Assembly (NCBI GenBank): GCA_023055505.1 | Contig: JALIRH010000003.1 | Coordinates: forward strand, 1,479,501 to 1,543,500 | Length of the DNA: 64,000 nt | Direction of reading: 5' to 3' | Origin: Callipepla californica brunnescens | Lineage: Eukaryota; Chordata; Aves; Galliformes; Odontophoridae | Shown here: in pieces, positions 11,592 to 23,838 of the stretch | Numbering within the stretch: the first letter of the stretch is position 1 | Layout: every line of letters begins with the position of its first letter | Position numbers and translations under genes: made by a program | Notes under the pieces: model-generated | What the model saw: the letters and a program-made list of their open reading frames with translations, nothing else | What the model was told of the DNA's origin: nothing | Database searches by the model: none

Positions 11592-11885
11592 AGAGGAATA
11601 TCATAGAATCATAAAATCTTTTGGGTTGAAAGGGATCTTTAAGATCATTTAGTTCCAAAACCTGATTTAGGCAGGAGCAACTCCCTCTAGATCACATTGC
11701 TCAAACTCCCATCCAGTCTGTCCTTCCAAGGAGGGGGCATTCACAACTACTACAAGCAAGCTGTTTCAGTGTCTCACCACCCTCACACTAAAGAATTTAT
11801 TCCTAGTATCTAGTCTAAATCTACCCTCTTCCAGTTTAAAACCATTTCTTCTCATTCTGTTGCTACCTGCCCTTATATCTGTCTG
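11592..11885 (-). mobile_element. CR1 LINE, minus-strand 3' end
   Basis: Begins at the left with the reverse-complemented tail (atcatagaatcataaaatct) and continues through the 3' untranslated block and the end of ORF2 ('cattctgttgctacctgccc'), about 290 bases. Typical 5'-truncated insertion. Similar blocks occur at 32340 and 44184. Confidence 0.9.
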
Positions 11886-12436
11886 GCTTCTTATTTATTT
11901 ATTTATATTCTGGTGGAATCGCTGCACTTTCTTGCTCTTCATTATGTGATCTGAAAGCAGGAGCATGCCTACATTGCATGAGAATACTAGGTTCACACTT
12001 CTGAGAACCATGCTTCTTTCATATGTACAACAGAGACCAGAAAAGAATCTCTTATCTTAAGAAGTGAAAGCATTACAGTTCTGTTTGTTTGTTTGTTTCT
12101 TGCATGAATTTCTATCCCATGTGACAACTTATGCAAATTCTTTACTGAAATCTCAATTCAGTCCTGTTTGGGAGTGAACACTATCTGAAAACAAAGCATC
12201 CAGAAACAGGTACTGAAAATAGTCTCTATGAAATAACTAGGTTTTTCTAAGCACACGTACATGTAAGTTAATGTTTGACTGGAGATCTGCACTAAAATCA
12301 AGTTTTATCATTCTTGATTAAAACTTGAGTGATGGAGTTTCACAAAGTCAAAGAATTTATTATTCTGTTAAAATCAACGCTAATATGTTCAATGTGTTAC
12401 ACAGTCACAGCTGAAGTATATTATATTAATAAGTAT
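11886..12436. other. AT-rich non-coding stretch
   Basis: No gene recognised; contains a TTTA repeat at 11891-11906 and a TTTG repeat at 12081-12099. Confidence 0.5.
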
Positions 12437-12690
12437 TGCATGGGAACTGCTGAGTCACAGGCTGAAAGTCTGAATGAGCACCTGAAGGAAAGATCTGGCC
12501 TGCCCTGGGAGCACAGGTGAAGGTGATTCACCTGTGTAACTGGAATGCGTGGAGTCTGGCCGCCTCTTGGACCTCATTTAAGGGCTGACTGCCACTCAGG
12601 AAAAGTCTTTTGTTGGAGATCCTTCCTTTTTGGAGTTCCTTCCATGTGAGCCTATACCTTTGGAGACAGGTGTGTACTCATTTTATTTCT
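12437..12690 (+). mobile_element. LTR-like repeat, copy 1 (solo LTR candidate)
   Basis: Shares an alignable stretch with the reverse complement of 28010-28262. Matching blocks include 'atgggaactg', 'gagcacaggtgaaggtgatt', 'gtggagtctggc' and 'gttggagatcc'. In both copies similarity begins exactly at a TG dinucleotide, as expected of an LTR, and a CATTTAAG box that could be a TATA-type site follows at about 12573. The right border is unclear because both copies become T-rich. It looks like an old retroviral solo LTR, perhaps ERVL-type, but neither a target duplication nor internal retroviral sequence is visible. Confidence 0.65.
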
Positions 12691-13803
12691 TTTTGTAACA
12701 GTAACACCTTCTTGTATATGCTGCTCTTTTTGCCTTTACAACCCTTACATCAGTCTTCAAAGTATTTTTTCAGAGATAGCTTGTCAGTCAATTATATTCA
12801 ACGATGAGCTATTTTTAAATTACTATGCTAGAAGAGGAAAATTGAGTATTCATGCTAACAGTGTGTGGACTGATATTTTTAATGAAATGAAGAGGTAAGT
12901 AAATAATTTCTGTTTACCCCCATTATGAATGTTTGAGAAGAATGCTAAAATGAATATGAACAATTTCAAAGCAACAAAATGCATACTAAGGTACTAAAGT
13001 AAAACCCTGTAAAAAAAATGCTTAAACTCATTTTAAAATTACAAAATTATTGTTTATGTTTAATGAAAGTAGTCTATATATTCATGTTTGTGATATGTGC
13101 TACTACTGCTTGACATAAGGCATACCCATCCAGAATAAGTATATAAAACAGTTCAAACAAATCTCTGTGTAAATGAAGTTAGTAAAAAATAAAAAAGCCA
13201 TAGAAAACAGTAAAATTAATGGATTTTAAGTTGACAAAATACATAAAATTATGAAATGAATATTCTTGTGTAACACTGAATTGAATGCCCAATTCATTTG
13301 CTGTCATTGTCTTCAGCTTTTACATCAAGAAAATTAGTAGTTCTGGTAAATTATTTTGATATTGAAACATAAATTTTGGAAAATTTTTTCTCCAGTTGTC
13401 AGGCAAGAAGGTATCTTTTGCATGTCAGTATAACATCTCTAAGTTGATGTCAATTTCTATTATCAAGAAATAATACTGAAACAATCAGATAACTTTGAGA
13501 TTATACATGGCTTGTATTCTCTTTGCTATACTTATCTGAAGTATTCTGGTCAAATGGTATCTTGTTGCTATTTTTTCTGGAAGTGTTCTACAGCATCATA
13601 AAAAAGATTCACGAATAAAAATAATGCTTTCTTCCTTATTGAAGAAACGCACCTTATAATTCCATGAAATTCAAGCTTAAAATAACTGGTATGTTAAATA
13701 AATTTCCATTACATTGGGTGAAAAAAAATGAGAATTTTCGATGGAAGGAAGATCCACATGCAGTTTGACATTCCTGTAGATAGGCACTTTCTTAAAGATA
13801 ACT
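12691..13803. other. AT-rich non-coding stretch
   Basis: Nothing recognised beyond AT-rich sequence. Confidence 0.5.
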
Positions 13804-13808
13804 TATAC

Positions 13809-14668
13809 TGTTACGCTCCAATATAAAGGAGGGAGACGAGGTTCTTAAGATTATGTGTATACCCAGTGTGAGATTAAGAAACAACGGTCCAAATGTTGGT
13901 CCGACCAGTTTATTACCAATATTGACCAGGGAGATGGGGAAGGGGAAGGCGGAAACTGTTAAGAGTGATGGGTAAGGGAAGGCGAGCGATAGGAAAGAAG
14001 CAGAGAGTTAGTATAACGCAGGGATAGTCACCAGCCAGGATCCTACGGGCAGTCCGGTTGCAAGTGGCTCCGATGGTCCGAGGCAGAAGATCAGGGGTGG
14101 CTGAAGCGGGGAGAACAGCAGCAGCAACGGGCAGCCCTGGGCAGCAAGCAGCTGTCCCGGAGGAGCGGCACCAGGTCAGCACCGGAGAAGCAGCAAGGGG
14201 TCATGAGCCTGTGAGGGTTCAGATGTCAGAACACCTCGAAGAAGCGGCGAGGTCCAGGAGAAAGCAGCATGTCTCAGGCAGCAAGCCCAAGAGGGAGTTC
14301 AGCAGCAGGGAATCAACTCATGAGGTTTCCGATGGAATAACACCTCCCAACAACACCACCAACTCTAACACAATCTCATGGTAGTCGATCACTCTTCTAT
14401 CCTTCATTTCTCTTGCCTATGTAACAAATCCTGTGCTAGTGTGCCAGGCAAGCGTCTCCTGAGATGGCTGTCTCCCCACGGAGATGAGTTCCACACAAAA
14501 GAGTGTTAAGCGGCCATTGAGCTGCAGCTTATCTCTCTTTCGTTGCCCCAGAACACGCTCATCTGCCTGTCTTTTAGACAAAGGATTTTACAACCCTTGC
14601 CCAGGACTTGCTTGGACATGTTCATCAGCAAACTTTGAGGCAATGGTATAAAATAATAGTCTCTTACA
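13809..14668 (-). mobile_element. GC-rich solo LTR of an endogenous retrovirus
   Basis: An ~860-base GC- and CpG-rich block in AT-rich surroundings. Read on the minus strand it ends in GCGTAACA, and a polyadenylation signal AATAAA (complement near 13911-13916) lies about 100 bases before that end, as in an R-U5 region. The proposed borders TG (13809) and CA (14668) are flanked by TATAC and GATAC, a 4-of-5 match to a 5-bp target duplication. Alternative right borders at 14370 or 14426 (both ...AACA) cannot be excluded. No primer-binding site or gag/pol/env sequence follows, so it is a solo LTR. Open frames inside it are not genes. Confidence 0.72.
13909..13918 (-). promoter_or_regulatory. Polyadenylation signal of the solo LTR
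   Basis: TTTATT on the plus strand reads AATAAA on the minus strand, placed ~100 bases before the LTR end. This sets the orientation of the LTR. Confidence 0.6.
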
Positions 14669-15829
14669 GATACATAAGTTTGATCTTATAAGATCTCTTA
14701 TAAGATATGCTATATTATGAGACTGCAGCTACTAAGGATCTCTTAACTGTTTTACCAAAAACAAACATTTCCAGATGCAATGTTAATATTTCAGACTGCA
14801 GATTTCTTCTAGTCACAAAAAAAAAAAAAAAAAAAATCAGTAAATTGGTCTTACAAGAGGTCAAGTTTAGCTGTTTTCAAAGTTTTAAATAGCCTGTAAT
14901 ATTCAATTCAAACATTTGAGTACTGAAAGAAACTCCAGTTCAGAAGGTATTGCTTGATTTCATATTTATTTTACAGTGTTATATAGTTCACATGGTAGGC
15001 AATTACATTAAAGTGGAAAAAAAGGAAAACATTTTTAGTACTGTCACATGATGATTAATAAGTACCTGCTTTTTATCACATCCTTCTTCTGAATCTTAAT
15101 ACTTTAAATACTGTATTATATTTGTGTTACAGACCATAGGATTTGTAAATACATTGCTCAGAAATGATAGACTACAGTATTCACAAATACTTGTAGAGGA
15201 AATGGGTAATTGTAGTAACATTCAGGGTTGTTTTTGTCTCTTTTTTTATAATTGTGACATCAGTATGAGCATATGTTGCTTCTGTAAAAATCACTAACAG
15301 GGTCAAAGTATAACTACATTTATTTTGACAGTTAAAAATTTTTATATGTTTTCCATTATGGAAAAAAAGATGTTTATCTTTACTAGGCCAAAATTAATTG
15401 GTGGAGGAAGTAATACTGACTCTATTAAAACAAACTTCAGATTCCACGTATTTATATTTTCTTTCCATATTTTGTGATAAAAGAAGACTAAAAAGAACCA
15501 GACAAAAAATGCATCACTATTTTTGTCTCCTATTGGGAGCAGACCTTTTTCAAAATGAAGTCCATCTACTCTTAATTTTCATGACTTCTATTAAGATAAA
15601 ATCTCTCAAAGGAATTTTAACAGGACTGCTCTTCTAGTGAAGCTTAATTTCTGCTGAGGGTGTTAGAGGCCAGACTTCAATTATTTTTCTTCAGATAAAA
15701 TATTTGAGTCACAAAGTTTCCAAATTTTATAATTTGCAAGGATAATGGCCACATACATCAAAACTGCTCCATGTTTGAAGAAAGTATCGCTGACAGATCT
15801 GTTTTCTACAATTTGATTAACCTCTGTCA
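14669..15829. other. AT-rich non-coding stretch
   Basis: Contains a 21-A run at 14817-14837 and a palindromic 'atcttataagat' pair near 14690. No gene or familiar transposon recognised. Confidence 0.5.
14817..14837. repeat. Poly-A run (21 A)
   Basis: Uninterrupted A tract. No recognisable retrocopied gene precedes it. Confidence 0.85.
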
Positions 15830-16292
15830 GTGTTGCCAGAAGGTATAGGGAGGAGATTCTTCTACTCAGCAATGGTGAGGCTTGCTATAGTTCTGAACTC
15901 TCCTATACAAGACAAGCATAGACATATTGGAGAGAGTCCAGTGAAGGGGCTTGAACGTGATGAAGAGACTCTGTAACTACCTTGTGATGTGAAGCTAAGA
16001 GAGCTGGGACTGTTCAGTCTGGAGAAGGATTCAGCTGTGCCCAGTGTCAGAACTGAGAGACAAAGGGCACAAACTGAAATGCAGGAGGTTCCATCTAAGC
16101 ATCAGGAGGCATTTACTGATTGTGTGGATGACTGAGCCTAGTACAGGTCTCCCAGAAAATCTGTGGAGTCTTCTTCCTTAGAGATGTTCAGAAACCACCT
16201 GGACATGGTGCTCCTGTTCAAGCAGAGGTGTTGGAGTGGGTGACCACCAGAGATCCCTTCGAACTTTATCCATTCTGTAATTACATCTTCTT
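15830..16292 (+). mobile_element. Old CR1 LINE, ORF2 C-terminus to 3' end
   Basis: Starts at 'gtgttgccagaagg', runs through the ORF2 C-terminal block ('gagctgggactgttcagtct') and the 3' untranslated region, and ends in 'ccattctgtaattac', a decayed 8-mer tail. The same starting bases open the CR1 at 34629. No open frame survives. Confidence 0.82.
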
Positions 16293-19200
16293 TTAGAGAT
16301 TACTCTTTTCTTGGTTTCTCTACTAAGGAAAACCCTGTTATTGACAGCAAGATAATCTGGAAAGACTCAGTATCTACCCGCATGACATCAAGGAAGTTCT
16401 GACATACTCACCTTTTAACAAAAGCTTTCGAATGACATGCTGCCTCTGGTAATTTCTCTGAAATTTAGTAAATACACAATTTCCTTTGTAACCTTCAAGG
16501 TAAAGATTTAAGTCTCACAGGTGCTTCCTGCCCTTGAAAAGTATATGTAAGCTCTCTATGATTTAAAAGCAGTTATTACCAATGACAAGGTTTCATCTTA
16601 CGTAGAATCTTGGTAATTCTACCATATTCTTGTTTGCTGGATTTGAGCTAGAATACAAATCATCTAACTGAAAAAAAAGTGTTGCATATTTGAGGGAAGA
16701 AAAAGTACGAAATTTTTTTATTGATTTAAAGGGCTTCTTTAAATCTGGAAATTTTGGGTGGAAAACCTCTGTCAAGAAGAATAAGATATTTGCTTACTTA
16801 TTTCTGAAGAGTCCCATTTTTACTAACAAATAATGAGAAGATAGAAATCTGTAACCTTATGTTGTCCTTGAAGTGGATAAATCTGACTATTATGATGTCA
16901 TAAAAAATAGTGTTAATATACAAGCTTAATTTAATTATTCTTCTTGAATGCATTTTTTTCATTTTGTTTAGATTGTGCGTGAATGACTTAAATATGAAAC
17001 TTAAAGATGAAAATGCACCATTATCCCAGATTTTCTTTCTAAGGTTGTGCATTTTATCACTTTGAGGTCTTGTAAACTAAGGTTAGAGGTAAGCGTATAA
17101 AACTGACATTGCCTGCTGGGCTCAGATCTGATTTTTATACTATATTAGGGTCAAACCATCATACCTTTTTTCTCTTTGCTACCTTTTACCCATTTTCAAA
17201 GGTTTCAGAGCGTCAGATTTCACAGTAATACTGCCTCATAAAATCTGTCCAATAAAATCTTATGTTTCTTCACAGTGATGTGATGTATGTAGTAACAATA
17301 TAATACAGTAAATTTTACAGTACATGTAAAATTTAGGTTTACTGCAAGCCTTCTGCAGGATGTGCTATCCTAAGGGCAACCAATGAAACTAGGGAAGTCT
17401 CAACCTGCACTGCATATGTTTGTACATAGTTTACCAACAATACACCCCGGTATATACATGCATGAATACAACTAGTCCAAAACAAAGTGACATAGGTATC
17501 TTGATGAGAATTGACTCTTCCAGGTTTCAAATGAATTTTAAATTGTCTAAATGAAAATGTCTTTTTGCTCCTTGTTATATTCTTTACCAGCTTTCTTTTG
17601 TGGGTGTATAATTTGCTTAAGTCAGTTCTGGTTTTGAAATTGCAGATTACAGGCATGACGTCCTGAGCTCATGTAAAAACTTGTAATATATTCAGATCCC
17701 TTTCCTCTGAAGAACGATTAAAACATTTTCAGCAACAGAGTCCTAAGAAAAATAGAAGAACAATAGAAACAGTTGCTTATGTATGCCTGTTTCCTCTGAC
17801 TTACATTTGTAAGTTTTGATATGAAAAGCAGGAAAATATATTCACAAGAAAAAAAGACAGTGGTAAACATTTTTTCAAATCTGAAGGAAGAAGTCTACAT
17901 GCAACTGAGGCAATCATTTCTTCAGAACTGCAGAGACTATTCAGTAGTATTTTTTTCATTGTTGTCCCAAACATTTCCTCATACACTATTCATTTGAACC
18001 CAATTCAGGTCAGTTGAAAGTTGTTAAACCAAAAGTTTTTTTTCCATTTTGCTGATCTTTGAATGGAACAGATGGGCTCAGTCTATTTCCTGTGGGACAG
18101 CTCCTACTGCGAAAAATCATGTTTTCATCTGACACAAATCAGTACCCTAATTGGTAGCTTAAACAAAATATCCAAAACAGATTTATCTTTTAAGTGGATC
18201 TTCCTGAGAATCTAAAATCCAAAGGCAGGGCAAGCTTTCACATATGCTGTAGTTCTTCTGTTTTTATACGTATACTGTTTAAATATCTAGTTGTAATACA
18301 CTGGGATAAATATACAAGAGTCTTAAAATCCCACTTAAATTTCCTTGCAAATGCGTATAAAATTGCTTTAAAATAAAAGACTGTGGTATTGGATTCAAAA
18401 CTGTCATAAAACTTATGTATTTTAATCTATACACAATATGTATGCACAGTCAACATTAATAAGTATATAATGTTAGCAAATGCTATTCTAGCTTGAAAGG
18501 AAAATCACTAGAAAGTTGCACTTTCTCCTATATAGTCACCTACAAATCATAAGGAAATTGTTTTGAAATAGTCATGCAATACAGAATTAGTTTTTGTGTA
18601 AAGAAAAAAAAAAATCAGTATTGGCATGTTTGGCTAGTTGTAATTGGGTTATCTTTGTCCCTTTAAAACATAAGGAGATATTTTTGGAGGGTTTTACTTT
18701 TTCATTGTTTTGGTTTTGCTTTCTTTTTCAAATAGTGATTAAACTGGAAAATTAGCCACTTTGGGATTTTTCATCCAGTTGTAACAGATGGCTAAGTTAG
18801 TGATGAACCACTGAAGGGGCTGGAGAGTTGATTAGTAAGACTGACTGAATGCATGTATCCCCGAACTGGCAGAATGCCTAGAAAAGCAGTGACCCATCAC
18901 TTATAGTAAGTCTTTAAAATATTAAGTGGGCAGCTACATTCTGGGGAAAAAAATTAAAAAAATAAAAAAATAAAATTAATGCTGTCTAGCTACCTCTTTT
19001 TCCCAAAAAGATTTGAAACAGAATCAACATTCTTATTACTATTTTATTTCTTGCAGTTTCTTCTCTTCAGAGAAGAGCTTCCTTTGGTCTGTTGAAAGTG
19101 TGCTTTAAATGCACAAAAAAGTGTGAGTATTATTTCATTAGAAAATTACTAGAGAAATATAAAACAAATGTACATCCACGTTTTGAAAATCAATGTTTGT

Positions 19201-21837
19201 TTTTTTTTTATTTTTTATATCAACTTCAGTCATCTGAAAGGAAGTAGACCAACATCGTTTCTTTTCAGAATTTGATTTTGGTGAAGCATTTGACAAAACA
19301 TTTGCTTTTGGAAACATTATTCAATTTTAAGACAAATCTTCTTTATTTACTCTTAGTTCTTTATATTCTACTGTAGACCAAATGTGGTCTTATTCCATAA
19401 GTTTTCCAAATTATGAGTATTGTTCTTCCTCTGGTACCAGATACTTCCATTATTATTATTCACATTTTCTACTTCCTGTAGCCATTAGCTTTCATTCACA
19501 AAACAGAAATCCATATAAGGGTGGTAGAAATTAGTGTTTTTGTAATCTGAATAGTAATAGCAGATAGTTGCAGAATTGAACTGTCATTAGCTACCATGTG
19601 GGCAAAACTGGTTCTCTAATAGTAACTTTTTGACTTCTACATAATATTAAACATATAATGAAAGGAGGAAAAAAACATGAATTAAAAAAAAACTGAAAAA
19701 TATTTTTGATGCTTGCTTTAATTTCTGTTTTCGACAGTACTACATAGAAGCAAAATTCTGTGGTTAAATATCTAAAAATGTACCTGTGTGACATAATGTG
19801 TTCTGCTCAATATATTCATTATCCAATATATTAAATGAACTTAAGTACTAAATCAACAAAAACACCTTCTGACTACTGTGTCCTACATTATGATAACGTC
19901 TTTTAAGAAAGGCTGGCTAATCTAAGTAAACTTCTATTATTCATATATTTCTCTGTTATTTAAGAGGTTTGTTAGTTTAGTCTGACAGCACCAATTTAAG
20001 GATGCACAGCTGCTCACACACACTATCCATGCCTGATTCAGAATCACTGGCTTTACAAAGGAAAAAAGGTGATCCATATGGCTGGACACAAGTAAAATTA
20101 AAATAAACAATCTGAAGTTTCAGCACTATCTCTTTTGAGTAGAATCTGTTTTATAAATGTATTAAATTCCTATATTTCTCAGATCAACAATTATTTTTTA
20201 ATGTAGCAGTGGGTGCTTGGAGAAGTACTTTTTTTTCTCCTAGAGTTTGCTACATTTCAGTATTCTGCTGCCATTGGCTATCCGTAAGCATCCTGACCTA
20301 TGCTGGAAATCAGGGATGATATTAAAGTACATTTCCACAGGCATTACTTTTCCTCTGTCTTTCTACAAAGCTCTCTGTCTACTTAGTTCAACACATCTAG
20401 AATTAAAAAAAAAGACTAGGAGATATGGAAACACACTTATAATAAATACTCTTTTAGTGTAAGCTGCTCTCTTATACAACACCTGTTTTTCAACTTTTAA
20501 ACAAAACTCATTAGACAGATCCATAGCAAGCATCTGTATTATGCCCTCAACTAATTAAACGCAATTGTAGACAAAAGTATTTTTCTCAGTCTTCAGTAAT
20601 TTCAGAAACTGGTTTAGAACAGCAATAATGCTTACTGTGTTGGATCCCATCTTTCCTCTAATACCCCCCTTACAAATTATTTCCCATTATGTAATTAAAA
20701 ATATATACCCTTCGAGTATTTCCTTGGTATAATCAGTTACAAGAATATATATTTAGGGATGTTTTACAGTGAAATGGTTGACTATGAGTATAATGTGTTG
20801 CAGTTGTAAAAGAACAACAGTAGAATCTGAAAAATATTTTTGAAAGGATTTTTTCTTTCAGAAAGTGCTGCTGAGGATTACTTCCACTTAATCAATCAAA
20901 CCATATTTTTTTCAAAAAGCTACTTACAAAAATAGTAAGCACACCTGGAAGTCTCCAGCTTAATTGAGTTTTTGACTTAAGCAAGCTGATCTATCAGACT
21001 GACTGTGCTCTAATTCAGATGTAACTGTTTGTCAATGGTTTATGGGCTGTTTTGGCCTGGTTCTGTGACAACTGTGACCCACACCATGGAAAAGAGGAAG
21101 GGAGAAGAGAAAAGGGAGGTGGGCCTGAAAAACAAAATGGAGGCAATGATCTGAGGAGAAAAGCAATTTACAAAATAAGATATCGGAATGTAAAATAACA
21201 CACTATAATGCAACATAATTGGAATTGAGGCTAATAAATCAAATAAAATGAGAGTGCGAGTGCCTGAGAACCAAAGGCCTTATGTTAAATGTTGAAGGTG
21301 AGACAGCTAGAGATCACCCACAGCTGTGTTGATGTGAAAGGAAAGAGCCTGTGTCTTGTTACATGCAAAAAGTTTTTATCTTTCCCTCTGAGCAGAAAAT
21401 GGAAAAATGCAAAGCAACGCAAAGTCCTTTGGGGTATGTAGATCTTGTCTTCTGAGACAGGTATACTGGAGCTATCAATGACCCATGGAGCTGGAGTATT
21501 AACTCTTTAACTCCCACTGCACTACCTGGTGTTATGATGTGAAGTACTAATAACAAAGATCATAAAACCGTGACACAGTTTCAATGATAAATAAATAAAA
21601 AATTACAAGTTCCTCTGTTTACAGGATCAAAAGAACCATTGGACTGAACAGGGTTAATACATACAGAGCTAACATGAAGTGCAAGCATATGCCTTTCCAA
21701 GCAATCAGGAAATATTTCTTGGAGACATCTTTACACCCCTAGAACTCTAGAGTCTAGACTTAACTGGTCTTGTTTGTTTATTAATCTTCTATCAAAACCT
21801 GCAGAATAACCTTCAAATGTGAGTGATTTAAAAGTGC

Positions 21838-21857
21838 TTTTTTTTTTTTTTTTTTTT
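21838..21857. repeat. Poly-T run (20 T)
   Basis: Uninterrupted T tract in AT-rich sequence, no recognised retrocopy beside it. Confidence 0.85.
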
Positions 21858-23036
21858 AACTCTAAAATATGATCAGAGCATTCAGCCTTGAGTAATTAAA
21901 CTACTGCCAGGCTGAAGGGAAACTTAATTGGGCTGCAATACCTCTTGACAAATTTAGTTCAGTTTATCTTATGCTGCGAATCTGCTATCATTCAAAGAAG
22001 AATTTAAAGTCAATTTATCATTGACATTGGACAAAAGAGCTTAGCATCCTTTTGTTTTTCCTTTTTTTCCTTAAGGAGTTTTTGTCCTTCAGTAGAGGAA
22101 TACCTTGAAGAATTCTCATGTTGGTTGGACTTCAGTGTAGAGTTCAGCTGTCTGTGTATCAGACTATGAGAAAAGTGTGAGAGTGACCACTAAAATGGAA
22201 CATCTGGGAGAATCAGATGGAACATATCTGTGGAGAGATTTATTTCTGTCTAGGAAATAAAAATTCAAGTATCAGGGACGTTAAAAATCATCATAACTTG
22301 CCCCGTATTTAAGAGGCTCAGTCAAAGAGATATTCAGAGTAATAATTTTAGGGATAGGCACCTAAATATTGGCAGATTAGTTACTTCAGTACTTGTTTGA
22401 AGTGCTGCTAAGAATATTACAAAATGCAATGGAACTGAAACCTTGGTCTTCCTCATTGTTCATTTTCTTTGGATTGGAAATATTTTGTTTTCTAATTGCT
22501 TTAACTGCTGCTTAGAGGTTTATTCCTCCTGAGAACTCTACCCCCAACCCCCAGTAAGTGAAACTTCACTATAGCTCACTGAAAAATGAGATTAAAAATA
22601 GCACAGGATATCTCACCTCTATATCATAGTTAATAGGTTTCTGAAATATGCGGGTCTATGCTTGACCTCTAAGCATGTAGGAGCAATCAGAATCTCTCTC
22701 AGATTGTCATGCAGAGAAAAAAAATCAATAAACAAATTTGAAAATATTTTTTTAAATTGTTGTAATATAAATAGTTTCCTTCATCAATTATATAGCAAGT
22801 ACCCAATTTTTAAAGTAAATATTCAAATTAATTTGCATTCTATATAATTACTCATATGCATCACCCTTTAGTAATTGTTCGTAACTCCTAGTCTATGAGT
22901 AGTGAACCTGAAACAATTCTGTATTAAAGGCCCAGAATTAGATACTTCTGCACTTGACATATACTTAATGATGAAATTACACCTTTTGATTTAATTAGTG
23001 AGAATATTAATGCCTAACCACTGCTTTTACAGAAGG

Positions 23037-23056
23037 AAAAAAAAAAAAAAAAAAAC
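23037..23056. repeat. Poly-A run (20 A)
   Basis: Uninterrupted A tract; no recognised retrocopy before it. Confidence 0.85.
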
Positions 23057-23651
23057 TGTCTGAAAGAAACTATGTTTTAATTCCATTCTTTGTTTCCAAC
23101 TGTTTTTCACTCAGTGTAGAGTAGAACTGTCAAGGGCAAGATATAAGCCACCTCTTAACAAGAGAGAGAATTTCATATTGTAATAAATATATTTAATAAC
23201 AGTAGAAAATAGCATGTATCACAGAAACCAGATGGTTTGTTTCTATTATCTATTATTATGTATTGTAAATAATTATTGTACTATATAATTATTATATATA
23301 AAAGTATATTTTATTAGAATTCAGGTATACTTATAACAGCATATAATTTGTTGAATCTACCTAATTAACAGCTATTGGAAACAGTAAACATGTTAGAAAC
23401 AAAGTAAAGATTGCTTGATTGGTAAAGATTTTTTGATTAATTATAATGACCAAAATTGTAATTTTAGGCTACAAGTCATGTTTCTTCATTTTGCTTTACA
23501 TGCTAAAAAGGACTGATGAGCAATTGATGGAGAATATTACCTTTCAGGAGGAATTCAGACCAAGTAAAATTCTGGGGAACCAATGAGTAGTAAAATTATA
23601 TTGTTCATGACTATGTAAATATGAATGTACATATATATGTATATACATATT

Positions 23652-23838
23652 CATACAAGAGCTGCTTCAAAAGTAGTGCCTTGTATTTAATTATGTTGGC
23701 CCATAACAACATAGGTGGATGTTGTTGGTATGACAGAATAGGTTGTACACTGCTGACAATATTCAAATAGTGTTATTCTGTTCTTTGTATCTGCTCTATG
23801 AAAATAAATCAGAAATATTACTTTCAAGTTGACCTACA
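23652..23838 (+). mobile_element. MITE-like internally deleted mariner (Galluhop-like)
   Basis: About 187 bases with both ends of a mariner. The left end has 'gctgcttcaaaagtagtgcc' and the 5' untranslated block ending 'gacaatattc'. The right part jumps to the 3' region ('ttctttgtatctg', 'gaaaataaat') and ends in 'attactttcaagttgacc', whose complement pairs with the left end as an imperfect terminal inverted repeat. TA dinucleotides lie just outside both ends, as expected for mariner insertion. The whole transposase is missing, so movement would have needed another copy's transposase. Family assignment is from memory. Confidence 0.7.

Larger units (their letters stand above)
16293..23651. other. 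Long AT-rich non-coding stretch without recognised elements
   Basis: About 7.4 kb in which I see no gene, CR1, LTR or DNA transposon. Open frames here are short, lack recognisable domains and lie in AT-rich sequence. It contains T and A homopolymers (21838-21857, 23037-23056) and an AT-rich patch at 23230-23310. It could be unique intron or intergenic DNA; a whole-genome alignment would show any conserved non-coding blocks. Confidence 0.55.

Noticed and set aside
14058..14384. 108-codon plus-strand frame and an 89-codon minus-strand frame (13913-14182)
   Set aside because: Both lie inside the GC-rich solo LTR, where few stops are expected, and show no recognisable domain.
17339..17656. 105-codon minus-strand frame
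   Set aside because: No recognisable motif, in unremarkable AT-rich sequence; a frame of this length is expected by chance in 64 kb.
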